This document shows positions 34,650 to 45,326 of a DNA stretch of 64,000 nucleotides, piece after piece. This DNA comes from Neurospora tetrasperma FGSC 2508 (Eukaryota; Ascomycota; Sordariomycetes; Sordariales; Sordariaceae): positions 1,925,724 to 1,989,723 of the forward strand of contig NW_009799104.1 of assembly GCF_000213175.1 (NCBI RefSeq). The letters are read 5' to 3'. A program made the translations under genes and the position numbers. Under the pieces are notes generated by a model. That model worked only from the letters and a program-made list of their open reading frames with translations. It was not told where the DNA came from and did not search any database. Position 1 is the first letter of the stretch, and every line of letters begins with the position of its first letter.

Positions 34650-36306
34650 GGTCCAAACATCGAATCAATGAGCGAAGTTAAGGAAGCAGCAACTTGATAC
34701 CGAATGCGGTGAAATTTATGATCCCTTCCACGAACTTTTCAGAAATTTCTGTTGAAGCAGGTTAAAAACTGGCGAACTGAAATTTCCAGTTGGGATTAAT
34801 CATACACCTTGTACACTTCCGGACGGACTGGGGTGTTTGACTACCAGTATCTTTCCCTTGCCATCGTTCGGTCCAACATGTTAAAGACATACCGTCTCCA
34901 ACATGTGCCAGCGCAAACGACTCGGCAAAAAAATGTGTGTCAACAAACAAAGCCCCGAGCCGGATGGATCGATCAGAAGGAAGCCTTTCTGAATGCCTCA
35001 GGCTAATAGATCCCATCAATTTTTCTTCCCTCCAATCACAGGACGACGGAAATGCGTTGCGTACCCAATCAATCAACCACTGTCCATCCGAGCGAGGCTG
35101 TGCCGGTTCGTCTCAGCCCTAAACCACCCGCTTGTCAATTTGAGGTTCAACTGTTTCCGGTCCCTTGGGACACCAACGGTTGCTCAGATCTGCCCATTCT
35201 GACAAACTAGACTATCTACCAATCCACCAACATAGCCCAACGAGCCGCCTTGATCAATGCCGAACAAAGTGGAACATCTCACTGCCTACCATCGTATTTC
35301 TCGAAGAAGAGTGATTTTGTAAGCCCCATCCGGCAGATGAACGGTCAAAGAAGGAGACAACGATTCCGGGCCGTTATACCGTGTATAGTATACCGAACGC
35401 ATGCGGGCTTAGTGTGACCGTTGGCCCTTGGTGATACTGATGGCGATGGAGAAAAAAAAGGGGACAAAAAAATGGCTAGGTGACAGGGAGTGTTGATCAA
35501 TGGGTATGATATGACATTGCATGGACATGACTGTCTCACCGTGGAGTAATTCAACCTCACAAGGCTCTCTCACGACCGGCGGGGAAACACCAAAACAACC
35601 CCTGGTTTGATTTCCGGTCCAGAGTCATAGCAGGCAACAACAACCGACAACTAGTACAATGGAATTTTAATTCAAAGTGCAGCTTATCTGGATAACAGGA
35701 GTCAAGCATGGGCGCTACGTTTATCGCATGGCCGAATGCCGGGAAGGAGGCATAAATCACCAACCACAGAGTCGCCAGACCTGCGTAAACGGTTTCACTT
35801 GACATGGCATGCTATCCAGGGCGATAAACGGTCGGATTCTTATTCACAATACATCTCCCGTAAGTAAACTTGATGTAAGCTCATTATAGATGGTTTCGGT
35901 AACTCGGTACCCACGCATCGCAATCAAGCTCCGCGCAAGTCCATACCAGAAGCTATCCTGATTCTAGTCTATACACATAGGAGATGGTAAGGGCGGCAAC
36001 GATTATGGCCAGTCACCCGTCCGTCACCATCTATGTCTTACATATCGCCAAGTATGAGAATAACAACATGATGCTGTCCTCTAGCCAAGTTGAAGAAAGA
36101 TGCACGCGCCCACCCCCGGACAATGCATCAAGATAGGAAAGAGAAAAATTGGTATATCGCAAATGCAAACAAAAAGCACACAGAGAAATCCTTGACTGGT
36201 CGGAAAGAGGAAGCAAAGCTTTTGTTATACCAGAGAAGAACCGAGTTTTAGCAAGGAAAGAAAAGGAGACAAGTCTGACAGGACAGATCAGTCTATCAAT
36301 GACCGT

Positions 36307-37704
36307 TTAGTCATCGAACTTGATGCCGCCGACGGCGAAGGTGTCGATGCGCCCGCCCCGGTAGCTGCCCCTCTTCTTCTTGTTCTTCTCCTTGGTGAAG
36401 CCCTTGCCTCTGGTGACGATCAAATCCTCGTGCGCCTTCTGGCCCCACTCGTGACCGGCGAAAGCGTTGGAAGCGAGACGCGGGTCAACTACGACATCCT
36501 TGCGCACGCGAGAGAAGGGCTGGATCTCCTTCTTGGGTGGGGGGCCATTGGCCTTGCCCCGGTTGTTGGTCTTTTCCTCGGTGGTAGGGACAGGAGTGGA
36601 CTCGGTGGAAGCCTTGAGCGTGGCGGAGGAGTCGGAGCCGTTGGTGGAGGCGGCCTTCTTCTTCTCAGTCTTCTTCTCGTCCTCAGAGTCGGACGAAGAA
36701 TCGCTGGAAGAGCTGTCGCTCGAGGAACTGTCAGACTTGGTAGCCTTCTTGGCTTCCTTCTTGACCTCCTTCTTCTCAGCCTCAGACTCAGAAGAGTCAG
36801 AGTCGGAGTCCGAGCTAGAGTCGGAATCAGACGAAGAGTCGGAAGAGGAGTCAGAGTCGGAAGAAGAGCTCGAATCCGAATCGGAAGAGGAATCAGAAGA
36901 AGAGTCGGAGGAAGAAGAGTCCGAGCTAGAATCGGAAGAAGACTCGGAAGAGGACGAGTCAGAAGACTCCTCCTTCTTGGCGGCAGCGGCCTTCTTGGGG
37001 GATGTGGCCTTAGCGGCGGGCTTCTTCTTGTCGTCTTCGGATTCGGAGGAAGAAGACGAGTCGGAGGAGGAGTCAGATGAAGACTCAGAAGAGGAGGAAG
37101 AAGACTCGGCAACCTTCTGCTTCTTGGCCTTGGGGGCCTCGTCCTCGGAGCTGGAAGAGTCGCTGGAGGAAGAATCGGACGACGAGGAAGAGCTCTCAGA
37201 GCTGGACTCGGCCTTGCGCTTCAGAGGGTTGGTGGCAGGGGCGGCGGCCTTGGTCTTCTTGGCCTCATCCTCGCTGGAGCTGGAGTCGCTAGAGCTGTCG
37301 CTCGAAGAGTCGCTGCTGCTGCTGCTAGAGCTTGAGGACTCGGCCTTTTTGGCGGGGGCTTCTTTCTTCTTCTCATCTTCGCTGTCGCTATCGCTGTCAC
37401 TGTCCGAAGACTCGGACTCGCTAGAGCTGCTGCTCTCGTCATCGCTGTCGCTATCATCGCCGCTGGTGCTACCAGCCTGCTTGGGCTTGGCCTCCCAGGT
37501 CTGGAAAATGGAGACGAGGGAAGCGTCGGAGGACTTCTTTTCCCAGCCGTTCTTGGTGATCTGCTTGGTGAATTCGGTGGCAGCGTCTCCGAAGTTGTTC
37601 TCGGTGAGGAATTTCTCAACGGCAGCGAGGAGCTGGGCGGAAGGCTGGGCGACAGCCTTCTTCTTGTCGCCCGACTTCTTAACGACCTTCTTGGTGCCGG
37701 CCAT
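36307..37704 (-). CDS. SRP40/Nopp140-like nucleolar chaperone
   Basis: An SRP40/NOLC1-type nucleolar protein of 465 residues, thought to chaperone snoRNPs. The order is classic. A basic N-terminus MAGTKKVVKKSGDKKK leads to a LisH-like helix pair (AAVEKFLTENNFGDAATEF). A long central region of alternating poly-Ser/Asp/Glu blocks (casein-kinase-2-type sites) and Lys/Ala/Pro blocks follows. The conserved SRP40 C-terminal domain contains PFSRVRKDVV, a WGQKAHEDLIVTRGKGFTKE segment and a KKKRGSYRGG motif. There are no introns. I chose the ATG at 37704 for its context (CACAAAATGGCC). An in-frame ATG at 37797 would add 31 residues (MSALPSWLFSN...) but sits in a weak context. The Ser/Glu codon repeats leave a 497-codon frame open on the other strand (36467-37960), which I do not regard as a gene. 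It is divergent from the membrane-protein gene at 38835. Confidence 0.93.
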   Translation of the reverse strand: MAGTKKVVKKSGDKKKAVAQPSAQLLAAVEKFLTENNFGDAATEFTKQITKNGWEKKSSDASLVSIFQTWEAKPKQAGSTSGDDSDSDDESSSSSESESSDSDSDSDSEDEKKKEAPAKKAESSSSSSSSSDSSSDSSSDSSSSEDEAKKTKAAAPATNPLKRKAESSSESSSSSSDSSSSDSSSSEDEAPKAKKQKVAESSSSSSESSSDSSSDSSSSSESEDDKKKPAAKATSPKKAAAAKKEESSDSSSSESSSDSSSDSSSSDSSSDSSSDSDSSSSSDSDSSSDSSSDSDSSSDSDSDSSESEAEKKEVKKEAKKATKSDSSSSDSSSSDSSSDSEDEKKTEKKKAASTNGSDSSATLKASTESTPVPTTEEKTNNRGKANGPPPKKEIQPFSRVRKDVVVDPRLASNAFAGHEWGQKAHEDLIVTRGKGFTKEKNKKKRGSYRGGRIDTFAVGGIKFDD

Positions 37705-38834
37705 TTTGTGTTTTTGTTCAGTAGAAGGCTCTGAGGCAAGAGCGGTCGACGAGGAGGTGGTGTTGTTGGAGAAGAGCCAGGAAGGCAGGGCGGACATGGA
37801 GGTGGGAATACAAAAATGCCAGAAGGATCCTCTGAAACTCGAACAAAGATCGGTTCTGGACAAAGGACGCGGGCGCGCTGGGCGAGGATCGACTGTGGAA
37901 TTCGAAATTCAATGGGCCCCGCGACGGACGACTGGCAAAAATTTACGGGGCCTTGGCTGAATTGGGCCAGACCGCCTTCCTTCTTGGGTTTCTGCCGCAT
38001 GTCTCCGCCCTTTGGCCTACCCTTGGCATCTTGTATTCGGGTACCTCGTCCCATGTTTCTTGCTGCAGCTGTCGGACAGTGGCAAGGCGGGGTATCCTTG
38101 CGGCCCCGTCTCAGCGACGGGACAAGGTCAAAGCTTACTGTCGATGTATGTTCTTACATACATCGTCACACTTATCGGCATAAACTGTTGTTGTTCGCCG
38201 ATGGTGACCCTGCTCACAACCCATCCCTTCTTGAACACTCGTGATCCAGTTGTCGATATTGGATCGTTTCCAGGATTTGATGGTACCGTTGAGAAATGAA
38301 AGATGGATGCCACGATAATTGAAAAGTCATTCGACTCCAGTTCGGCCCTTATCACCACGAAGCCCCTCAACGGCTTACTCTTCGCTGGTCCACGAAGAGT
38401 GTTGGCCGTTATTCCACCAGGCAGCCGAATAAGCTCGACTCCTATTTGCTCTCATATTCGGACTTTTCGCTTGTAGCGTTTCAATCTTCGGACAGCATAA
38501 GGAGCTCCAGATTCAGTGCCCCTTGGCCACAAAACTGCTGACGGGTGGAGGCCATTCATCGCTAAGGCAAAGCTGTTTCTTCGTATTGCTGGCAACGGAC
38601 GCGTCACGGCGATGATGGCCCCGCAGAAGCTGCCCTTATGAAACCATTACAGAGGGGATATGTGAGGCTCAGCACCTGGTAGAGTTAGGGATCTATAAAT
38701 GAGAAATCCCGACTTTGTTTGATGATGGCTACTTTTCTGAATCTTTACTGTGAATCACATGTTGTACTCTTGATATCACTTGTTGCTGCCTTTGACTTCT
38801 CTTTCCCAGAACTCCATCGCCAGATTTGACCAAG
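37705..38834. promoter_or_regulatory. Divergent promoter region, SRP40-like / membrane protein
   Basis: This 1.1-kb space holds the 5' leaders and promoters of the two divergent genes. No specific element can be assigned with confidence. Confidence 0.5.
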
Positions 38835-39842
38835 ATGAGCGAAACCTCTCCCTCCTCCCCCCTCCTCGCCTCAACAGACACCAACCCGCCCAAAGGAGGA
38901 CCGGGTCTCAACGCCTCTCTCTTCCTCGAACCTTCTCCCGCCTCTGCTCCTTCCGAAGCCGAGGACTGCCTTGCCGCCGACGATGATTTCGATAGCGATG
39001 ATGACAACGACAACAACAAGGTCACCAAAAGGTTCGGAATCAGTGCCTCCCTGGTGATGATCACCCGCCTCATCCTCTTCGTTCTCACCCTCGCCAACAT
39101 CATCACCTGGGTCGTCGCCGGAAGACTTGGCAATAACGGCTTTGTGGTGGTCATCTTCGTTGAACTGATCTTCATGTTGATCACGAACGGGTGCTTTATC
39201 TTGAAGCTGGTGCGGGAGAACCGGCGCTGCAATGTCCGTGGTCTTAACTTCAAGATTCCCAGGATCTCACTCGCGGTTGGAGACTGGTTTTGCGTCCTTG
39301 ACGGCCAGAACTTCTTGGGGCAGAAGTGGATGGATGATGATAAGAAGACGAAGAGAGTGAGAAGCCTTCTTGTGAGGCTGTTTGGGGTGTTTATCGAGTT
39401 GTATTTTGGGATAACGTTGATCGTTTTTACGAGTAAGTCCCCCCATGAGGTACTGGTCTTTTGAGTCAAGGAACAGGCCATTCAACAGAAATAGACTACT
39501 GACATGGAACTGGCAATCAACTAGAGTGCGCCTTCGACGCTGCTTGGTGGTACTACTTGAATAGATGGCAAGCTCCTCTCATCATTGGATATGTTATCGG
39601 GTATGTTACTATCTGAACGCGAAGCCCATGATTTGTGTACAGTACTGATATCTTCCATCTATATCTACAGAAGCTTTCAGCTTCTCGCCGTCATCCTCGA
39701 CCAGATCAAGCCGCTTGGCCGGAGAACTACCATCGAAATCGCATACCACAGTGATGGACCTGTGCAAAAGGATTATTACATTCAACTCCCCGTTGAGACC
39801 GAGGCCGAGGCAGTGAATCCTCCGATGTCCATCGCCGCTTGA
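38835..39842 (+). CDS. Four-helix membrane protein, unknown function
   Basis: Three exons (38835-39432, 39525-39600, 39671-39842) give 281 residues. Introns of 92 and 70 bases have donors GTAAGT and GTATGT and acceptors ACTAG and TACAG. The frame is phase-consistent only with the exon-2 end at 39600. The first ~65 residues are Ser/Pro/Asp-rich, with an acidic run DDDFDSDDDNDNN, and should be cytosolic. Four hydrophobic segments follow: one starting LVMITRLILFVLTLANIITW, VVVIFVELIFMLITNGCFIL, a segment around LFGVFIELYFGITLIVF, and APLIIGYVIGSFQLLAVIL. Between them are basic loops (KLVRENRRCNVRG). A short cytosolic tail ends NPPMSIAA. The four-helix layout is like MARVEL/tetraspan-type proteins, but I cannot place it in a family. 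The ATG at 38835 is in the context CCAAGATGAGC. Confidence 0.82.
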
Positions 39843-40214
39843 TTATACGCCTCTATACATACGGTAAACAGGGACTTCTTCCACTGACTCGTCTTGGATC
39901 TTGAAACGTTGTAGCAGTGGCAAGGGAGCACGCAACGTTTAAAGATGCAAGGTTGCGAGTTGGTAGCTTTACGGGCGATGAACAGAAGCTATCACATGTT
40001 GTAGTCTGCTGGCTACACCGACGACAATATGCAATGAATAAAACCGAAAATTGGAAACATGGATATAAACAAGCATGACCCCTTAGCTTGCGGATTAATC
40101 AAATACGTGTTGCCCTTTTTTTTTCTCGCACAGCTTGAAACGAGCGTCGCTGTATCCAAGGCTTAGATGTTGATGAACAAGAACCACCACCAACTCCACC
40201 ACCAACCCACTCAT
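39843..40214. other. Convergent spacer
   Basis: Holds the 3' ends of the membrane-protein gene (plus) and the PEX11-type gene (minus). A T-rich patch near 40117-40124 is the only notable feature. Nothing else is seen. Confidence 0.6.
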
Positions 40215-41417
40215 TCACCGCGCACACTTCTCCCACACCTCTACGCCAGTAAGCCACGTACTTCCAACCATCAAAAGCCCAATCATGCCCGGCCAGTCTG
40301 GAAACCACCCAACAACAGCACCCGGCTGAGCAAGATCAAGCAAATCAGCCGTGATCCTACGTTTGATCCGCATACGGCGATCCATCCGAATCGCCATCCT
40401 CTGCTCCTCTTCTGCCCTTTGTTCCAACGCAGCACGCTGGCGCTCCTCCTCCTTGAGTTGATTACCATGCCCATCATCCTCTTGTGTTCCTGTCTCGTTC
40501 TCCTTTTCCGTCTCAGAAGTTCCATCACTGGCAGCACCACCACCACCACCACCACCAGCCAGGTCGCGGTCATACACCAACCTGACCACACCCCCAATCA
40601 CCCCGCAAACAAGCGCAAACAACCAAAACCTTTGACCTTCCACATGCAAAAACCTATTGACCTCTGAACCCCACGGGTCCAGCCCTGGCACGCCCAGCGC
40701 CGCGCAAAATCCCAGCGTCTCGAAGAGGAGGTACATCCCATTGAAACTCTTGGACATGATATCCAACCACATGTAGTACATACCTACCTCGCTCTTGTTG
40801 AGTTCAGTTTGTGCCTGGTATTGGTAGTAGAGAGTCGAAGCAGAATGAAAACTGTCCAAGAAGCGGAAGAGCCTGAAGAAGCGGCGGCCTTGTGCTAATT
40901 TTAGGCGGACACCTAGAGCGGTGGTGATGACTTGGGATTCTGCTTTGGCTGACGGGGAAAAGAGTTCTTTGGAGGGTGGAGATAGGTTGGATGTGCTGCT
41001 CAAAAAGAAGGAGCCAAGGAGGATGCGGAGGGAGGAGAGGATGAGGATGAAGATGGAGCGGATGGAGGGGATGTGGGCGATGCATTGGGCGAGGGCCTGG
41101 AAGAGACGGAAGGTGCGTTCGAGACCGGCTAAGAGAAGAGGGCGTTAGTCAGGTTGAACAGACTGTGATATGCAGTGGATGTTGGGTTGGAGAAGCGCAG
41201 CAGAGAGTAGAGGTATTAAGTGCCCTCAGCGACGTTCTGGAGAACGAGAAGGGAGTGCATCAAACTCACAGGCATCCGTCCCAAACTTGATGAGAGTCTC
41301 AAAGTTGCTCCGCTTTTTCACCTTTATCCGCTCAACCATCACCACAACTCTCTTGCCATCAGCTGCAGCCGCAGCCGCCCCCCGTTCGTTCATCGTGGTG
41401 TCCGTGTTTTGACTCAT
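40215..41417 (-). CDS. PEX11-family peroxisomal membrane protein
   Basis: PEX11 proteins remodel and divide peroxisomes. Two exons (41270-41417 and 40215-41128) are joined across a 141-base intron with GTGAGT donor, CTAAC branch sequence and CTTAG acceptor, giving 353 residues. After a Gln/Thr/Ala-rich N-terminus, residues ~35-70 hold the first PEX11 helix (NFETLIKFGTDASGLERTFR). There follow a hydrophobic segment (IRSIFILILSSLRILLGSFF) and the characteristic basic amphipathic helix GRRFFRLFRFLDSFHSA. A conserved YMWLDIMSKSFNGMYLLFET helix comes next, then a hydrophobic segment (FWLFALVCGVIGGVVRLVY). A poly-Gly and acidic linker with a Glu/Arg-rich coiled stretch follows, and a last hydrophobic segment (MIGLLMVGSTWLTGVEVW). 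It looks most like the PEX11C/gamma branch of fungi. Targeting signals are not obvious. Confidence 0.8.
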
Positions 41418-41499
41418 CCCCTCACGAACCTCAAAACTCGACGTGCGTGTATGTATGTGTGCTTCAAACTCGCAAACACAAATTCAACACACCGATCCC

Positions 41500-41889
41500 T
41501 CAAGACCCAGTCCCCTTCCCACCACCCGCTCCCCCTCCCTGTCCTCCTCCTCCTCCCTTCCCCTGCCCCTGCGCACCCCTCTTCTTCTTCTTCTCCTTCT
41601 CCTTTGCGTCCTTATCGGCTTGTTGCCGACCACCCAGCAACGGACCAGCCAACAATCCTCCCACGTCCTGAGTTGACCCGGTCCTCAGCGACAGCGAGTA
41701 ATAATAATAATAACCCCGGAAACTGGGGATGCTCGTGGGACGGATGATGTGCGCGCCAGGCCCGCGGGCAAGCGAGGTGGATGCGTGGCGGGCGTGGATG
41801 CCGAAGGAGGAGCCGACGATGGAGGCGGATGAGGGTGGGAGGGAGGAGGTGGATTGGGAGCGTTGGTGGGAGAAGCCGCTTGGGGGCAT
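41500..41889 (-). CDS. Possible small gene, 129 residues
   Basis: An open frame with ATG at 41889 codes MPPSGFSHQRSQSTSSLPPS..., including an RHASTSLARGP stretch that resembles a mitochondrial presequence. A Tyr5 run encoded by a TAT repeat follows, then a LLAGPLLGGRQQADKDA segment, and it ends in a Lys-rich then Gly-rich tail. Codon choice is coding-like and no intron is needed. Against it: it is short, I know no homologue, and its stop is only 82 bases upstream of the PEX11-type ATG on the same strand, so it could instead be leader sequence of that gene. Confidence 0.4.
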   Translation of the reverse strand: MPPSGFSHQRSQSTSSLPPSSASIVGSSFGIHARHASTSLARGPGAHIIRPTSIPSFRGYYYYYSLSLRTGSTQDVGGLLAGPLLGGRQQADKDAKEKEKKKKRGAQGQGKGGGGGQGGGAGGGKGTGS

Positions 41890-42824
41890 TTGGTGATGTG
41901 AGGGTGGGTGTGTATGTGTTTGTGTTTTGCTATTTGAAAGGGAGTCCAGTAGAGGGTTGAAACTTGTTGAATTCGAAAATATCGCGGTCTGGTGGTGAAG
42001 GTAGTGAGGTTGTGAGTGTTTGAGAGTAGATGATTTTCCCCACAAAAGCGGTAAAGATTATTTGAGCTTTTTGAATGAGATAATCTTCAGGAGAAAGCCT
42101 GTTGTAATGTGAATCAAAAGTCGATTTGCACAGCCAAAACAGGACCCATCGGCGTGACTGTTTACGACCTCTCATGAACCTGAATTAGGAAAAACCGAGG
42201 GGCAGAAGAAGGCTGTGAAGCTGTGTTTTGGGCGTCTTGAGAGGCGTTCATTGGGCAGGCATGGAGCCCTGGGAAGATTGACAGGTCATCAGGGTCCCCA
42301 GAAAAAGGCCGTTCTCGGTTGTGGACGAGTGGAAACACGCGCGCGGGAGTACCCTGAACTGCTCCCCGGACATAAAGTGGAGGTTGCTGGGATGATGGCT
42401 GGATCTGTTCTGGGCCTGAGTTGTCAACGGTTCCATAGCGGAATGAAAATCATCACCACCAAAACACAACACATGTGATCTGACGGGATCATCAACAATA
42501 TCTGACATCTCGCCTCACCACTTTGTGTCTCATCCAAATTTAATGCCCCACCTGGTTAAGAGCACACCATATCTGCAAGACGTGAAGGCCAAAATAAATA
42601 CAATAACATAAGCCCAACTGAGTGAGTCTAAAAGCTTCTATGGCATGGCTTTTGTGCACAGACGTATGATACAGACACGCTCTAAAAGCGGCCGGTTTTC
42701 TCTATGTTGGGCTTATAACAAAGAAGGCTCTATGCGTACTGGGAACGCACTTTCTTCGGCCTCCATCCTGTTGTTCATTATTCACTTGAGAACCATGCAT
42801 CAAGCACTGTTGTCTTTAGACCGC
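41890..42824. other. Spacer upstream of the small frame, downstream of nuo-51
   Basis: Nothing firm is seen. It should contain the promoter of the minus-strand unit at 40215-41889 and the 3' region of the complex I gene. Short open frames such as 42215-42478 lack motifs. Confidence 0.55.
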
Positions 42825-44442
42825 TTACATGCCAGGCGAGACGAGCTTGCCCTGTTGTCTGGCATTGCGTTGCCAGCCACCGGCAAGAGCCTCACCACCG
42901 TTCTCCTGGGCAAACTTCCGCATACGGGCCTCCAGCTCGGGCCGGAAGTGGCGGATGAGGCCTTGAATAGGCCAGGCAAAAGCTTCGCCGAGAGCTGAAC
43001 AAACCATTGTCAGTACCAATCAACGATGATCATGGAACAAAGCAAATAGACCTACCGCAAATGGTGTGACCTTCAACCTGCTTGGTCAACTCCTGGAGCA
43101 TATCAATCTCCCTCTCGCGGCCCTGACCCTTCTCGAAACGCTTCATAATCTGCTCGGTCCACTTGCTGCCTTCACGGCAAGGTGTGCATTGGCCGCAGGA
43201 TTCATGGCGGTAGAAGTGGCTTAGTCGGGAAATGGCGCGGACGACATCAGTGCTCTTGTCCATGACGATAAGGGCGGCGGTACCCAGACCGGACTGGCTG
43301 TCCTTGAGCGCATCGAAATCCATCAACTGGCTATCGCAGATGTGCTTGGGCAGGATAGGCGTCGAGGATCCACCGGGAATGACGGCCAAAAGGTTATCCC
43401 AGCCACCGCGGACACCGCCGCAGTGCTTATCAATAAGCTCACGCATCGGGATGCTCATCTCCTCCTCGACAGTGCAGGGGTTGTTGACGTGGCCGCTGAT
43501 GCAGAAAAGCTTGGTACCCTGGTTGCGCTCACGGCCGAAGCCGGCAAACCAGCTGCCACCGCGGCGGCAGATGGTGGGAGCGACAGCGATAGTCTCGACG
43601 TTGGCAACAGTCGAAGGGCAACCGAACAGACCGACGGCGGCGGGGAAAGGAGGCTTCAGACGGGGCTTTCCGGGCTTGCCCTCAAGAGACTCGATCAAGC
43701 TGGTCTCCTCGCCGCACACATAGGCACCGGCACCGCGGTGAAGGTAGACATCGAAATCGTAGCCAGAGCCGCAGGCGTTCTTTCCGATAAGCCCATCAGC
43801 ATAAGCTTCGTTGATGGCGTTCTGTAAGATGGCAGCCTCCTGGATGAACTCGCCGCGGATGTAGATATAGGCAGCGGTAGCGTTCATGGCACGGCCGGCG
43901 ACCAAGCAGCCTTCGACAAGTTTGTGGGGATCCTTGCGCATAATCTCGCGGTCCTTGCAGGTACCCGGCTCACCCTCATCGGCATTGACGACCAGATAAC
44001 GGGGCTTGTCGTCCTTGTCCCAGTCCTTGAAGTTCATGAACGACTGACATGCAAGAGATAACAGTCAGTAAGCATGCCTATTAGTTTTATGTTCTCGAAG
44101 CCCATTTTGCGAACACACCCATTTGAGTCCCGAGGGGAAACCAGCTCCACCACGGCCTCTAAGACCAGAGGCCTTGACCTCGCCAATGATCCAGTCGTGA
44201 CCCTTGAGGAGAATCTCCTTGGTCTTGTGCCAGTCGCCCATCTTTTTCGCATGCTTCAGGTCGGGCGGGTAACGGCCGTAGAGGTTCTGGAAGATGCGAT
44301 CCTGGTCCTTGAGACCGCCGTAGTGGCGTACGGGATTGGCAGAGCCATCTTGGACGGTCGCAAAGGTTCGGCATTGCTCGACGGCGGCGCGCGAGAGGGT
44401 CCTGGCCGACGCCTTGGTGGGCGCCGCGGTACGTGAAAGCAT
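42825..44442 (-). CDS. nuo-51: Complex I 51-kDa flavoprotein subunit
   Basis: This is the NADH-oxidising subunit (NDUFV1/NuoF) of mitochondrial complex I, carrying FMN and the N3 4Fe-4S cluster. Three exons (44119-44442, 43056-44043, 42825-42994) give 493 residues, the known length of Neurospora NUO51. The N-terminus [20 protein letters not shown] is a mitochondrial presequence. Landmarks in order: [16 protein letters not shown] (NADH/FMN site), [15 protein letters not shown] (FMN), [19 protein letters not shown] (NADH), and [11 protein letters not shown] plus the Cys of GHTIC for the iron-sulfur cluster. The second intron falls directly after the last cluster Cys. Introns are 75 and 61 bases, with donors GTGTGT and GTAGGT. 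It lies head to head with the dynactin p27 gene, 884 bases apart. Confidence 0.97.
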
Positions 44443-45326
44443 GATGGAAGTCGTATCTGCTCCGGACTCAGAGCAGTGTGGAGTACGCCTATGGAGGCCG
44501 GGAGCGGGAGGGGCGGACTCTGGGGTGTCGTTGTCGGGGATGGGGACTCGAGAGGAGTGGGTGGGTGAGGTTATTCCACTTTCCCACCTGTTCGGTCCCC
44601 CCATGGGGCTGGTTTGCCTCGCTACATTATAAGTTCATGGACGTAACCGGTTCTTCCCTCATCCTGATTGGCGGGCCGTTTACTGTAGGCTTAGGTGTGG
44701 CGCTTGGGCCTGTGGCGGGAGCTTCTTGGTGCTCCGCTGTGCACTGCAGACGCCAGACGGAGGGGTGCAAGTCGGAAGCTGTGACCAACTGCCCTGGCTG
44801 GGCCAGCTCGTCCCGCTTCACCTCCTTACCGACATCTTGCGCTTTGTTCCTGCGTCGAGATGCCCTTCTCTTTCGTCCCAAGGTGCGCTATGCAGCGGCG
44901 CATGTTGTCCAGATCAAAGGTTGGAAAGAGTTGAAGGTTACAAGAGGTCCACGAGAATTTAAAGACCTCAGACCCAACAGATCCATCATCCGCGAGTCAG
45001 GGATGCCCTTTGCAAACGTCAAGCATGCATGACTAGCAAATCCCCGCCCACCGAACCCTACGACCTCCATCTTCATCTCCATCAACTCCATAAACTTTGA
45101 CGATAGCGTCCGAGCTTTAAGCTTCCAAAGCTTCCACCCCGGGCATCGGCCATCCGAGATCTAGAGTTCCGTCCGATCGAGCGACCAATACCAACCAAAG
45201 GAGGGACCGTCAGATTTTGAGACAAGATCTCTTTGGCAAGACCATCACGAATAAATACCCATCGTGACAAAACATCACTCACCATAAGTGATTTGGCACC
45301 AAAAACACAAACGAAACACAGCACTA
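44443..45326. promoter_or_regulatory. Divergent promoter, nuo-51 / dynactin p27
   Basis: An 884-base region between two outward-facing starts. It should contain both leaders and promoters. No specific element is assigned. Confidence 0.55.

Larger units (their letters stand above)
33034..36306. other. Long spacer carrying a MITE
   Basis: No protein gene is visible in 3.3 kb. It holds the deaminase promoter at the left, the MITE at 33867-34046, a hairpin at 34616-34649, and otherwise AT-balanced unique-looking DNA. The right end should hold the 3' region of the SRP40-like gene. Confidence 0.6.

Noticed and set aside
36467-37960. 497-codon plus-strand frame
   Set aside because: Antisense to the Ser/Glu repeat region of the SRP40-like gene; a poly-Ser/Glu translation arises automatically there.
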